Of a stretch of DNA of 64,000 nucleotides, positions 29,526-42,654 are shown piece by piece. Made by a program: the position numbers and the translations under genes. This DNA comes from Molossus alvarezi. Taxonomy: Eukaryota > Chordata > Mammalia > Chiroptera > Molossidae. The stretch spans positions 1 to 64,000 of the forward strand of contig JBAWUJ010000089.1 of assembly GCA_037176705.1 (NCBI GenBank). Direction: 5' to 3'. Each line of letters opens with the position of its first letter. Position 1 is the stretch's first letter. The notes under the pieces are model-generated. The model was not told the origin of the DNA, searched no databases, and saw only the letters and a list, made by a program, of their open reading frames with translations.

Positions 29526-32500
29526 TTTTAATGTGCATTTCTCTGATGATTAATGATGTTGAGCATTTCTTCATATATCTGTTAGCATTTGTAAGTCCTG
29601 TTTGGAGAGGTGTTTATTTAGTTCCTCTGCCCAGTTTTTAATTGAGTTCTTTGTCTTCCTTTTCTTGAGTTTCATGAACATTTTATATATTTGAAATAAA
29701 CCCCTTATCTATTATGTTATTGTCAATTATGCTCTCTCATACAGTAGGTAGCCTTTTGTTTTGATGATTCTATCTTTTGCTGTGCAGAAGGTTTTGAGTT
29801 TGATGTAGTCCCATGTGTGCATTTTTCTCCTCTGTTTCTATTGCCTTAGCTGATGTATCAGTGAAAATTTTGCTGAGTCTGAGGTCTGAAATTTCTCGCC
29901 TACAGTTTTTTCTAGTTTTTTTTATGGATTCATTGGTCACAATTAAGTCATTTTTTTATGTTGAGTTTATTCTTGTATATGGTGTAAGTTGATGGTCTAG
30001 TTTCTTTTTTCTGCATGTAGCTGTCCAATTTTCCCAACACCTTTTATTAAAGAGGCTGTCATTACTCCAGTGTATGCTCTTGCCAACTTGATCAAATATT
30101 TATTGAGCATATTGCCTTGGGTCTATTTCTGGGTTCTCTGTTCTTTTCCACTGGTCTATGTGCCTGTTCTGTTGCCAGTACCATGCTGTTTTCATTACAG
30201 TGGCTTTGTAGTATTACCTGAAAACTGGTAATGTGATCCATCCAACTTTGTTCTTCTTTTTCAAGATTGCTGTGGCTATTTGAGGTGTTTTTTGATTGCA
30301 TATGAACTTTTGAAGTACATGTTCAAATTCTGTGAAGTATGCCATTGGTATTTTGATGGGGATTGCATTGAATCTATAGATTGCTTTGGGTATAATGGAT
30401 ATTTTAATGATGTTAATTCTTCCAATCCATGAACAGGGTATGTGCTTCCACTTTCTTATATCTTCCTCTATTCCTTTTTTTTTTTTTTTTAATGAGCTGT
30501 AGTTTTCTGCGAATAGGTTCCTTATTTCTTTGGTTAAGTTTATTCCTAGGTATGTTAATTTTTTTTTTTTTTTTTTGCCACAATGTTAAATGAGATTGTC
30601 TTCTTAGTTTCTCTTTGTGTGAGTTCATCATTGGTGTATAAGAATGCCATCGATTTCTTGATGTTAATTTTGTATCCTCCTAGTTTTTCAACTTCATTTA
30701 TTAAGTCTCTCAAATTTTTGATGGAGTCTTTGGGGTTTTCTATGTATAGAATCATGACATCTGCAAATAATGACAGTTCACTTTCTCCTTTCCAATTTGG
30801 ATCCCTTTTATTTTTTCTTCCTGTCTGATTGCTGTGGCTAGGACTTCCAATCCTATTTTAAATGTGAGTGACGAGAGTGAGCATCCTTGCCTTCTTCTTG
30901 TTCTAAAGGAAATTGATTTTAGTTATTGCCCATTGAGTATGATGTTGGCTGTTGGTCTTTCATATATGGCCTGTATTATGTCTAGATATGATCCCTCTAT
31001 TCCCACACTGCTGAGCGTTTTTATCAGAAATGGATGCTGGAATTTGTCGAAGGCTTTTTTGGCATCTGTTGATATGATCATGTGTTATTTATTCTTCATT
31101 TCATTTATGTGGTGTATCACGTTTATGGATTTGCAAATATTGTACCAGCCTTGAATCCCTGGGATGAATCCCACTTGGTCATGGTGGATAATTTTTTCAG
31201 TGTATTGCTGGATTTGATTAGCTAGTATTTTGTTCAGGATTTTGGCATCTATGTTCATCAGGGATATTGGCCTGAGTTTTCTTTCTTTGTAGTGCCGTTT
31301 TCTGGTTTTGGAATTAGGATTATGCTGGCTTCATAAAACGAGTTTGGAAGTCTTCCTTCTTCTTGGATTTTTTGAAATAGTTTGAGGAGAATGGGTATTA
31401 CTTCTTCTTTGAATGTTTGGTGAAACTCGCCCATGAAGCCATCCGGGCCTGAGCTTTTGTTTGCTGTGAGAGTCTTGATTATATCTCCAATTTCTTCTGT
31501 TGTTATTGGTCTGTTCAAGTTGTCTACCTCTTCCTGTTCCAGTTTGGGAAACGATGTGTTTCTAGAAATTTGTCCATTTCGCTTAGATTGTCAAATTTTT
31601 GCCATATCATTGTTCATCGTAGTTGTTAAGGATCTCTTGTATTTCTCTGGTACCAGTTGTTACTTCTTCTCTATCATTTCTGATTTTGTGTATTTTGGTA
31701 GTCTGTCTTTGTTTCTTGGTGAGTCTAGCTAACGGTCCATCAGTCTTATCTTTTCGAAATACCAGCTCTTTGTTTCATTGGTCCTTTAAATTATTTTTCT
31801 TTTGGACTCTGTGTCGTTTATTTCTGCTCTGATATTTACTATTTGCTACCTTCTACTTGCTCTGGGGTTTTCTTTTTTGTTTGCTCTTTAGTTCTTTAAT
31901 GTGTGAGGTTAGATAGTCAATTGGAGATTTTTCTTGTTTTTTGATGTAGGCCTGTAGGGCTATGAACTTCCCTCTCAGAACTGCTTTTGCTGCATTCCAT
32001 AGATTTTGTATTGTGTCTTCATTTTTATTGCTTTCCAAAAAGTTTTTAATTTCTTCCTTGATCTCCTTGGTAACCCATTTATTGTTTAATAACATGCTAT
32101 TTAGCTTCCATGTGGTCAAATGTCTTTGCATGTTCTTGTTCAAATTGATTTCCTGTTTCATGCATGTGAGATCTGAGAAGATGCTTGATATAATTTCAGT
32201 CTTTTTGAACTTGTAGAGACTTAGTTTGTGTCCTATCATGTGGTCTCTCTTTGACAATCTTCTGTGTGTACTTGAGAAGAATGTGAATTCTGTAGGATTG
32301 GGGTGTAATTCTCTGTAGATATTTATTGAATCCATTTGGCGTATTTCTTCATTTACAGTCTCTGTTTCCTTGCTAATTTTTTGTCTAGGGGGTCTATCCA
32401 TTGATTTCAGTGGGGTGTTGAAGACCCCTGCTAATATTGTATTGCTATCCATTTCTCCTTTGAAGTACTCCAGAAGATTTCTAATATATTTTGTTGCTCT

Positions 32501-32860
32501 TATATTGGGTGCATATATGTTTATCAAGGTAATATCTTTCTGTTGGATAGGTCCTTTTAATATTATGTAGTGGCCTTCTTTGTCTCTAGTTATGGCATTC
32601 ATTTTGATATCTATTTGATCAGATATGAGTATTGCTACCCCAACTTTTTTTTTTTCCTTTCTGTTTGCTTGGAAGATTTTTTTTTTCTTTCCTTCTTTTT
32701 CAAACATTGTGAGTCTTTTGTTGTAGGGTGGGTCTGGTGTAAACAACATAGATGAGTCATGCATGCTTTGTTATGCAATCACCTACTTTGTATCTTTAGT
32801 GGGAGCATTCAATCCATTTACATTTAAGGTGGTTAACGATATGTACTTATTTACTGCCAT
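29526..32860 (-). pseudogene. L1 ORF2, broken
   Basis: The start ATG is at 32,858-32,860. The endonuclease frame is long (32,764-31,853, about 300 codons open after a broken first stretch) and contains [20 protein letters not shown] and LINIYAPNI. Its active-site motif reads GVFN, the same aspartate loss as in the pair at 3.9 kb. The reverse transcriptase is at 31,518-31,258 ([29 protein letters not shown]). The loop reads FADVMILY, so one aspartate is lost. A T-run near 30,560 and other slips break the frame. The C-terminal end is missing. Confidence 0.87.
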
Positions 32861-32948
32861 TTTAGTATAGTGTGTTTCTATTTTTCTTCCTTTTTCTCCT
32901 GGTAATTACAGCAGTCCTTTTAACATTTCTTGCAGTGTTGGTTTGGTG

Positions 32949-33811
32949 CTAATGTTTTCCCTTAGCCTTTTTTTTGTCTGAGAAGCTGTTTAGTTGACCT
33001 TCTATTTTGAATGATAGCCTTGCTGGGTAGAGTAGTCTTGGATTCAGATCCATGTTTCTCATGACATTGATTACCTCATGCCATTCCCTTCTGGCCTGTA
33101 GTGTTTCTGTTGAGAAGTCAGCTGAGAGCCTTATGGTGTTTCCTTTGTAGGTAACCTGTTGCTTCTCTCTTGCTGCTTTTAGGATTCTCTCTCTTTAATT
33201 TTTGGCTGTTTGATTACTATGTGTCTTGGTGTGGGCCTGTTTGAGTTCTTCTTACTTGGGGCTCTCTGTCTTCTTGAACTTGAATGCCTTCTTCCTTCAC
33301 AAATTAGGGAAGTTTTTGTCACCATTTTTTCTAATATATTCTTTAACTCTTGCTCATTTTCGTCTTCTTCAGGGACTCCTATGATGCGAATGTTATTACA
33401 TTGCCAGTTTCCCACAGTTCTGTTAAGCTGTTTTTTTGTTTTTTAATTGTTTATTCATTTTGGTTTTCTTATTGGTTGATTTTTTTCTACGCTATCTTCT
33501 AATTCTCTGATTTGTTCCTCAGCTTCCTCTACTCTGCTATTTAGACTTTCCAATGTGTTTTTTATTTCTGATATGTCATTCTTTATTTCTTCTTGGTGGT
33601 TTTAATTTCCAACTGGTTGATTTTCAACATTTCTATGTCTTAACTCATGGTCCTCATGTCTTACACATGCTGTTGGGCTTCCTCAAGATCATAGCTCTGA
33701 GTTCTAGTTCTGTTAACTTGCTTAACTGCACCTCATTTATCTCATCTTCAGTTGAGGTCTCGTGTTCTTTCATTTGGCTTTTGTTTGGCTTCTGTTTCTG
33801 TGTTTCACCAT
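32949..33811 (-). pseudogene. L1 ORF1, broken
   Basis: The start ATG is at 33,809-33,811 and the family stop at 32,949-32,951, about 288 codons. The open piece 33,415-33,179 has MGNWQCNNIRIIGVPEEDEN, the usual link between coiled coil and RNA-binding domain, and RPTPRHIVIKQPKIKE. Frameshifts follow on both sides. The ORF1-to-ORF2 gap is about 90 bases. Confidence 0.84.
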
Positions 33812-34427
33812 TTTAGCTATCACAGTGGGCTTTGGAGTCTGCCAAATTTTCATTGTGGGTGTTGGTGTTCTGCTGTTTGTGGCTCCCTGTCCTGGGTTTG
33901 GATGAGGAAGGTGGACCCACTTTAAACACCACTGTCAAGTCTTAACATTCCTCGGTTGAGTTGCTTGCCCAGGGAATGGTAGTTATCCTCTAGCTTTTTC
34001 CCTGGATGCTATTTGTAGTGCTCACCTCAAGAACCTTGGTTTTTTATTTGAATTAAAATCTCCCTTATGTGCTCAGTGTAAGAGGATTTCCCGAGGAGGG
34101 TGTGGCAGATGCTGGTTGATAATGGACCTCAATTAGCATTTCAATGGTTACCTGGTGGGGTGGAGTCTTCCAGGGTGAGGCCACCTCCTCTCCTCTAGGC
34201 CCTGGGAAGGAGTAAGATTTCCAGAGGCTTGCATGGCTGCACTCAGTAAAAGTTCTGAGCATCCTCCATATCCCGAGTGTACCCACACAGTTCCAGTCCC
34301 ATCTGCCCTCCCTCTGCCGGATCCCAAGGTGAGTGTCTGCTGCCAGTTTAGCCTCTGTCCAGGATTTTTGCTGTGGCGCCACCTGGGATTTTAACCCGAG
34401 GGCTCTGCTCCCAGCTACCTATGGGAG

Positions 34428-34765
34428 AGGCTGCGGCAGCTCCAATCCAAGAGGGTAGCAACCAGAGGAGGTCGCAGGACCCAGCTGAGGCTGCAGGTCC
34501 AAGCCAAGGCAGCCGCAGGTCCCAGCCTAGGCCACAGGTTCCAGCCAAGGTCGCAGCTTCCACCTGAGGCCGCTGGTCACAGCCGAGGCCATAGGTTTCA
34601 ACTGAGACCAATACAGGTTCCAGCTTAGGCCAGGGCTGCAGGTCCCAGCAGAGGCTGCAACAGTTCCCAGCTGGGGCCGCAGGTCCCAGCCGAGGCCACA
34701 ACAGGTACCAACCAGGGCTGCAGGTCCAAGCTGAGGCCGCTGCAGGTTCCAGCCCAGGTTGCCGA
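34428..34765. repeat. GC-rich degenerate tandem repeat in L1 5' UTR (pair of 5,876-6,215)
   Basis: Units of about 18-27 bases with the core GCAGGTCCCAGCC(N)AGGC on the plus strand. Order and number of units differ from the block at 5.9 kb, as expected of an unstable repeat after duplication. Confidence 0.83.
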
Positions 34766-34968
34766 GGACCATGGGCTCCCAGCCCCCTCTCCTGTCCTCA
34801 CAAGCCTACCAGGATTGAGTCAGTGTCCCTGGTTTTGTGGTCCTCCAAGCTGCCTTTTGGTTGCCCGTTTCTGATGATTTATCTTTATTTTCCTTGTAAT
34901 TCCAGTTTGGTCCTGAGAGATGGTCTGTGTAGCTTCCATTCACTGCACCGCGCCGCCATTTTTTTCTC

Positions 34969-36960
34969 TGAAGTATCACTATTTTATCTTATCTCTCAAA
35001 CTCTAAGTCTATATTTTATCTTTATTGTAGAAAGTACTGTGGATGTTACTCATTTTTGCCCCTTTGACTCCCTCCTTTCCTCTCCCACCCCACTCCTGCT
35101 TTCCCCAAACTATTGTCTGTGTCCATTGGTTGGACACATGGGCATATAGTTCTTTGGTGAAACCACATTTTTTATCCATCCATCTATTGATGGACAGTTG
35201 GGCTGTTTCCAGATCTTAGCTCTTGTAAATAGTGCTGCTATGAACACACGGGCACATATACCTTTTCTGTTTGGTGTTTCAGGCTCTTCAGGATACATTC
35301 CTAGAAGTGGGATATCTGGGTCAGATGAAATTCCATTTTGAATGTTTTGAGGAAATTCCATACTCTTTTCCAAAGTGGCTGCAGCAGTCTGAGTCTCCAC
35401 CAACAGTGTACTTTTCTCCACATCCTCAGCAGCACTTGTTTAAAGTTTTGTTGATGGCAGGCATTCTGTCACATATGAGGTATGTTTCATAGTTATTTTA
35501 ATTTGCATCTCTGTGATGACTAGTGATATTGAGCAATGTTTTTTTGTATGTCTCTTGGACATTTGTATGTCCAGTTTGGAGAATGGTCTATTCATATTTT
35601 ATCCCCATTTTTAATTGGATTGTTTGTCTTTCTTTTGTTGGGTTTTATCAGTACTCTATATATCTTGATATTAACCCCTTATCTGATGTATCCTTGGCAA
35701 ATACATTCTCCTTGAGTGTGGGTTCTCTTTTCTTTTTGATGCTGGCTTTCTTTGCTATTCAGAAACTGTTTAGTTTGTTGTAGTGCCATTTATTATTATT
35801 TTTCCTTTGTTTTCCTTGCTCTAAACAAAATGTTAGTAAAAATTCTTCTTAATCATAATTTTAATATATGCTTTCACTTATTTGTATTCAGTTTCTTTTT
35901 GAAGTGTCTTATAGTTTCTGAGTACAGGTCTTTTATACCCTTATTTATTTTATTTTATTTTATTTTTTTAGTTTCTTTATTTTACTTTTTATCCTTCCCC
36001 GAAAATATTTCTCCATTTATTTGTTCAGGTAGAGTGAGAGGGAGAGAGAGGAACAGAGAGAGAGAGAGAAACATCGACGTAAAAGGGACACATCGAGTGG
36101 CTGCCACCCACATGACCAATCAGGGCCAGGGACAAACTGCAACTGAGATATGCACCCTTAGCAGGAACTGAACCCAGGCTCTTGGGACCGCAGACCAATG
36201 CTTTAACTGCTGAGCCAAATCGGCCAGGGCTAGTATTTTATTTTGTTAATGCAATTGTGAAACGAGACTGTTTTCTTAGCTTCTCTTCTGATAGTTTGTG
36301 ACTGGTGTTTAACAACAGAACTGGTTACTGGGTATTTATTTAGTATCCTGCTACTGCACTAAATTCCTTTATCAGTTCTAGTAAATACTTGGTGGAATCC
36401 TTTGGGTTCTCTATATACAGTATTATGTTATCTGCAAATAATGACAGTTTTACTTCTTTCTTTCTAATATGAATGCTTGTTATTTATTCTTTTTGTCTGA
36501 TTGATGTGGCTACAAGTTTCAGTGCTATGTTGAACAGTAGTGGTAAAAGTGGTCATCTCTTTATTGTTTCTAATCTTCAGGTAAACACTTTCAGTTTTTT
36601 CCCATTGAGTATAATGTTGGCTATGGGTATGTCATATATGCCTTTACTATCTTGAGGTATATTCCCTGTATTTCTACTTTTCTGAGAGTTTATTTCATAA
36701 GTGGGTGCTAGATGTTGTCAGATTGTTTTCTGCATTTTTTAAGATGATCGTGTAATTTTTATTTTTTATCTTGCTTATATTCATTATCAAGTTTATTGAT
36801 TTTCAAATATTTTATCAACTTTGCATCCCCAGAATAAATCTCAGTCAATCACAGGGTATAAGTGATTTCATGTATTGCTGAAACTGGTTTGCTGATATTT
36901 TGTTGAGGATTTTGTAACCATGTCATCAGGGACATTGGCAAATTCATTTATTTATTTAAT
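34969..36960 (-). mobile_element. Old L1 fragment (pair of 6,406-8,700)
   Basis: Contains the same 3' UTR, ORF2 end (35,421-35,110, with ATLEKSMEFPQNIQNGISSD) and reverse-transcriptase remnant as 6,406-8,700. Over 35,038-35,155 I count about six differences from the unit-1 copy. The recent Ves at 7,362 is absent and the older one is present. A group A L1 3' end breaks it at about 36,960. Confidence 0.82.
35985..36230 (-). mobile_element. Ves SINE (pair of 7,711-7,973)
   Basis: Head at 36,230 (minus strand GCCCTGGCCGATTTGGCTCA), then a degenerate A box and B box. Target-site copies TAGTTTCTTTATTTTA (about 35,969-35,984) and TAGTATTTTATTTTG (36,231-36,245) are weak. The position in the old L1 is the same as in unit 1. 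Confidence 0.9.
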
Positions 36961-39900
36961 TTTTGGTATCTTTCCTTGTTTCATATTATTTTATTTGTTT
37001 ATTTTTTATTTGTTTGTGTTACAGATGTTTCTCATTTATTTTCCCCATGACACCTCCTCCCCTTCCCCTTGTCACATCCCCAGCTTTGTTGTCTATGTTC
37101 ATTGGTCATGCATACATGCATGTAAGTTCTGTGATTTATCTCTTTTCCCCAAAACCCCCTCCTCAGACACTTGTCAGTCTGTACCCCACTTCTATGTTTC
37201 TGGGTTAATTTTGTTCAGCAGTTTGTTTAGTTCATTATATTCCACAAAATAAGTGAGATCATGTGGTATTTGTGTTTCTTTGATTTGCTTGTTTCACTTA
37301 GAAAAATATTCTCTAGGCCCTTCCATGCCATCACAAAGGATGAAAGATTTTTCTTTCTTACAGCTGCATAGTATTCCATTATGTACATGCACCAGGAATT
37401 TTTAATCCACTCATCTACTGATGGACACTTGGATTGTTTCTAGATCTTAGCTATTGTAAATAGTGCAGCTATGAACATAGGGGTACATATATTCTTTTGG
37501 ATTGGTGTTTAAGAGTATATTCCTAGAAGTGAGATCACTAAATAAAATAGCAATTCAATTTTTTACTTTTTCAGGTAACATTATTGTATTTTCCACAGTG
37601 GCTGCACCAATCTGGATTCTACCCAACAGTGTACTAGAGTCCTCTTTTCTTCACATCCTCACCAACACTTGTTTGATGATTTGTTGATGGCGGCCATTCT
37701 GAGAGATGTGAGGTGGTACCACATGGTTGTTTTAATTTGCATCTCTTTGATGATTAGTGATGTTGAGCATTTCTTCATATGCCTCTTGGCCATTTGTATG
37801 TCCTGTTTGGAGAGGTATCTATTTAGGTCCACTGCCCATTTCTTAATTGGGTTCTTTGTCTTCCTATTGTTGAGTTTTATAAGGACTTCATATATTTAGG
37901 AAATTAACCCTTATCTGCTATATCATGGGCGATTATGGTCTTCCAGATAGTAGGATCTCTTTCCATTTCGATGGTTGTTTCTTTTGCTGTGCAGACGCTT
38001 TTCAGTTTGATGTACTCCAATGTGTTGATTTATTTTTATTTTTATTTTTATTTTTATTTTTTGGTGTGTATGTGTCTGTTGCCTTAAGTGTTGTATCAGT
38101 GAAAATTCTGCTCTCTATGTCTGAAAATTTGTTGTCTGTACTTTCTTCTAGGATTTGTATAAATTCACAAGGTACATTTAAGTATTTTATCCATTTCAAG
38201 TTTATTCTCATGTATGCTGTAAATTGGTGGTCTAGCTTCATTTTATTTTGCAAGTAGCAGTCCAATTTTTCCAAAACCATTTATTGAAGAGACTGTCTTG
38301 ACTCCACTGTATGTTCTTCCCACCTTTGTGAATTGTTAATTGAGCATATTGTCTCGGGTCAATTTCTGGGTTTTCTATTCTGTTGCATTTATCTATGTGC
38401 CTGTTCCTGTGTCAGTACCAGGCTTATTTTTATTACAGTGGCTTTGTGGTATAACCTGAAATCTGGTAATGTGACCCTCCTCCTTTGTTCTTTTTCAAGA
38501 TTTGTGTGGCTACTGGGGTAATTTTTAGTTTTATATAAACTTTTGGAGTGTTTGTTCTAGTTCTGTGTAGTAGGTGTTGGTATTTTGGTCAGGATTGCAT
38601 TGAATGTATAGATTGCTTTTGGTAGTAGGGACATTTTAATGATGTTAATTTTTCCATTCCATGAACAAGGTATATGCTTTCAATTTTTTATATCTCCCTT
38701 CACTTCTGATTGCAATGATTTGTTGTCATCTGTGAAGAGGTACTTTACTTCTTTAGTGAAGTTTATTCCTAGGTATTTTAATTTCTTGTACTATGGTGGT
38801 AAATGAAATTGATTTTTTAGTTTTTCTTTCTGTGATTTCATCTTTGGTGTATAAAAATACCATCAATTTCTTGACATTAATTTTGCATCCTACCATTTTG
38901 CCAATTTCATTTATTAAGTCTAGTAGATTTTTGTTGGAGTCTTTAGGGTTTTCTTTGTACCATATTATGTCATTTACATATAATGACAGTTTCACTTCTT
39001 CCTTTTCAATTTGGATACCCTTTATTTTTTCTTCATGTCTAATTGCTGTGTCTAAGACTTCCAGTTCTATGTTAAATAAGAGTGGCAAAAGTGGGCATCC
39101 CTGTCTTGTTCTCTTTATTAAGGGGAATGCCTTGTTTTTGTCCATTTAGTATGGTGTTGGCTATGTTTTTCATATGTGGCTTTTATTATATGGTGATATG
39201 ATCCCTCTATTCCCACATTGCTGATCGTTTTTATCAGAAATGGGTGCAGGATTTTGTTGAATACTTTTTTTTTTTTTTTAGCATATATTGATATGATCAT
39301 ATGGTTTTTATCTTTTATTTTGTTTAAGCGATGTAGCACATTTATTGATTTGCCCATATTGTACCAATCTTGAGAGCCTGGAATGTAACCCACTTGGTCA
39401 TGATGTATGATGTGTTTTATGTATTGCTGGATTTGATTTGCTAATATTTTGTTAAGAATTTTGGCATGTGTGTTAATCAGGAATATTGGCCTGTAGTTTT
39501 CTTTGGTTTGTAGTGTCTTTATCTGTTTTGGGAATTACGATTATGTTGGCCTCATAGAGTGTGTTTGGAAGCGTTCCATCTTCTTGGTTTTCTTGAAATA
39601 ATTTTAGAAGGATGGATGTTAGTTTTTTGAATGTTCAGTAAAACTCCCCCATGAAGCTGTCCGAGCCTGGGCTTTTGTTTGCTGGGAGATTTGTGGTTAT
39701 ACCTTCAATTTTCTTAGTTGTGATTGGTCTGTTCAAGTTTTCTATCTCTTCCCCATTCAGTTCTGGGAGATTATGTATTCCTAGAAATTTGTCCTTTTGT
39801 TCATCTTTTGAATTATTTTTAGTCTGTATTTTGACTATTTGTGCTGTGATCTTTGCTGTTCATTTCCTACTACTTACTCTTGTTTTGTTTTGTTTTTTCT

Positions 39901-40965
39901 GTTTGTTTGTTTCTAGTTTTTTAAGTTCTGATGTAAGATAGTCAATTAGAAATTCTAGTTTCCTGAGGTAGACATGTATGGTATAAACTTCCCTATCAGG
40001 ACTACTTTCACTGAATCCCATTGATTTAGCTCTGCTATCTTATTTAATCCATTTCACCAATCTCTTCTCCTGTAGAATATCTTGTTCTTTCATTTGGGAC
40101 TTGTTTTTTTGTTTCACCATTGTGGCTGTCTCAGTGGGTTTTAGAGCCTGCCCAATTTTCCTTGTGGGTGTTGGTGTTTTTCTGGTGTGGCTCCCTTTTC
40201 TGGTTTGGATAAGTGTGAAAGAATGTGTGTTAAACACTACTCTCAAGGATTATTTTCCTTGGTAGATTGGAAGGCCAAGAAAATGTTCATTTATCCTCTA
40301 GCTTTTTCCTGACAGTCATTTGTCTCACATACTTGATGAACCTCAATTTGTAGCCCTCAGATGTATAAAAAATTCCTTAGGTATAAGAGGATTTCCAGAG
40401 GGTGGGACACTTGATTTCTGTCAGACAGTATAAGGTAATGAGCCTCAATTTGCATTTTCAGGTCAGCCTGGTGGTGTTGAATTCCTGAGGCAGGGGCCAT
40501 TGCTTCTCTCAAGGCTCTGAGAAGAAGCTCCTTGAATAAGGTGGCTGCTGTTGTATGAAGGATTGATAACAGCACATAACTCCCAGTGTCCTTTCCTCCA
40601 TTTCTTTTCTGAACCAAGAGCCCTAGACTCTATCCTCCCATTTTCACTATAGTTAGCCTTCCCTCTGCTGGAGCACAAGGTAAATGGATGTACTTGATTT
40701 TGTGCTATTTAAAACCCGTGCTCTTTAAGCTAAAGTAGCCTTCAGCTATTGTTTGTTGGCCCCCAGCCTGCTCTATCACACCTTTACGGTTTCTACCAAG
40801 CTCAATTTGGCATCCTCTTTCTGTCTTTAGTTATACAGGTTCTCTCAGCTGTTTTTAGTTGGTTTTTCCCAATGTTGTGTTTTTATTTTCATTGTAGTTT
40901 CAGTTTGGTTGTCGGAGGAGGTTTGGTAGCTTTCATTTACTCCACTGCCATTTTCCCTTCCCTTT
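36961..40965 (-). mobile_element. L1 element, group A, with large internal deletion
   Basis: The unit-2 version of 8,701-13,638. The 3' end is near 36,975-37,025 and the 5' end near 40,965. The reverse transcriptase is partly readable at 39,145-38,753 ([20 protein letters not shown]), with YVND in place of the catalytic YADD/YVDD. At about 40,027 the sequence jumps from the endonuclease region directly to the ORF1 N-terminal part, so the rest of ORF2 and most of ORF1 are lost (TAG microhomology at the join). The ORF1 start ATG is at 40,118-40,120. Confidence 0.85.
38030..38060. repeat. TTTTTA simple repeat
   Basis: About five TATTTT/TTTTTA units inside the L1 ORF2 region, at a place where other copies carry other T-rich expansions (GT-rich at 42,444, ATTTATTT at 52,565). 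This spot in ORF2 is a repeated slippage site. Confidence 0.85.
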
Positions 40966-41400
40966 AATGTTTTATAAAATTTTATTTTTGTAATAATACT
41001 GAATCACTAAATATAAATACATATGATTTCTTCCATCTCTTCATGACATCCCAAATATAAAATCACAAATAGAAAACTGAGGTCCTGAGAGAAGACACAT
41101 GAGAATTCAGGGTAAAAAGAGCTCAAAATCCACATTTCTGTATACATTGGTCATGATCTGAAACACCCCATATCTATCTATATTTATGTTTATGTCTATA
41201 TACATATCGATATCGATGTCCACATCTATATCTATATCTATATCATCTCTCTATATCTATATCTATATCTATATCTATATATCTATATCTATCTATATCT
41301 ATATCTATACATAATCTATATCATCTGTGTTTACCTATCTAATCTATCTATATCATTTATATTTATATCTATATGGTAATTTATTTATGTTATTATTATT
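40966..41400. repeat. Non-L1 flank with TATCTA microsatellite (copy 2 of 4)
   Basis: Flank sequence (GAAAACTGAGGTCCTGAGAG near 41,075) followed by a TATCTA array at about 41,165-41,385, the longest of the four copies. It then runs into a group A L1 3' end. Confidence 0.86.
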
Positions 41401-42439
41401 AATTTATTTATTTATTGACTTTTGTTCTAGATGTTTCTGTGTTTCCCCCTAATCATTCTTCCTCCCCCTCGCTCCCTGCCCTTTCTCCAGCTTTTGGTCT
41501 ATGTCCATTGTTCATGCATACATGCATATAAGTTCTGGGGTTTATCTCTCCCTCACTCCCCCCTGTTGTGGGGATTGTCAGTCTGTACCCCACTTCAAGG
41601 TCTTTGGGACTACCCCATTCCTCAGACTGTTACTTTCATTATATTCCACAGATAAGTGATATCATATAATACTTTCCTATCTCTGTTTGGCTTGTTTTAC
41701 TTAGGATAATACTTTCCAGGTCCCTCCATGTTGTCACAAAGGATAAGAGACCTTTCTTTCTTAGAATTGCATAGTACTCCATTGTGTATATGTACCACAG
41801 CTTTTTTATCCATTCATCTACTGATAAAAATTTGGGCTGTTTCCAAATCTTAACCATTGTAAATAGTGCTGCTATGAACATGGGGGTACATATATTCTTT
41901 ATGATTGGTGTTTCTGGCTTCTTATGGTATATTCCTAGAAGTGGGATCACTGGGTCAAATGGAAGTTTAATTTTTACATTTCTGAGGTAACACCATATTG
42001 TTTTCCATAGTGGCTGCACCAGTCTGCATTCCCACCAGCAGTGTACTGGAGTCCCCTTTCTCCACACCCTCTCCAAGACTTGTTGTTTGATGATTTTTGA
42101 TGGCAGCCATTCTGACAGGTGTGAGGTGATATCTCATTGTTGTTTTAATTTGCCTCTCTCTGATGATTAATGATGTTGAGCATTTCTTCATATGTCTCTT
42201 AGCCATTTGTATGTCCTGTTTGGAGAGGTGTCTATTTAGTTCCTCTGCCCATTTCGTAATTGGGTTCTTAGTCTTCCTATGGTTGAGTTTTATAAGCACT
42301 CTATATATTTACATATTAATCCTTATCTGATGCAACATTGGCAATTATGGTCTTCCACATAGTAGGATCCCTTTCCATTTTTATGGTTGTTTCTTTTGTT
42401 GTGCAGAAGCTTTTCACTTTGATGTAGTCCCAGTGGTTA

Positions 42440-42443
<4 letters not shown>

Positions 42444-42472
<29 letters not shown>
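42444..42472. repeat. GT dinucleotide repeat
   Basis: An uninterrupted run of about 14 GT units inside L1 ORF2. Sister copies have a short GTGTGTATGTGTC here, so it expanded from L1 sequence. Confidence 0.95.
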
Positions 42473-42628
42473 CTGTTGCCTTAGGTGTTGTATCAGTGAA
42501 AATTCTTCTATGTCTGAAATTTTGTTGCCTGAAATCCATAGAATTTTTATGGATTCACGAGTTACATTTAAATATTTTATCCATTTTGAGTTTATTCTCA
42601 CGTATGGTGTAAATTGTTGGTCTAGCTT

Positions 42629-42654
42629 TATATATATATATATATATATATATA
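42629..42654. repeat. TA dinucleotide repeat
   Basis: About 13 TA units inside L1 ORF2, where sister copies read TTCATTTTATTTTGC or a T-run. Confidence 0.95.

Larger units (their letters stand above)
29526..34968 (-). mobile_element. L1 element, group B, 5'-complete, 3'-truncated (pair of 1,053-6,405)
   Basis: The order and both ends are the same as at 1,053-6,405, including the break at 29,525/29,526 where ORF1 coiled-coil sequence runs into ORF2 C-terminal sequence (GTTTGTTTTAATGTGCAT, compare GTTTGTTTTAATATGCAT at 1,042). The 5' end is at about 34,965 (GCACCGCGCCGCCATTTT on the plus strand). Confidence 0.88.
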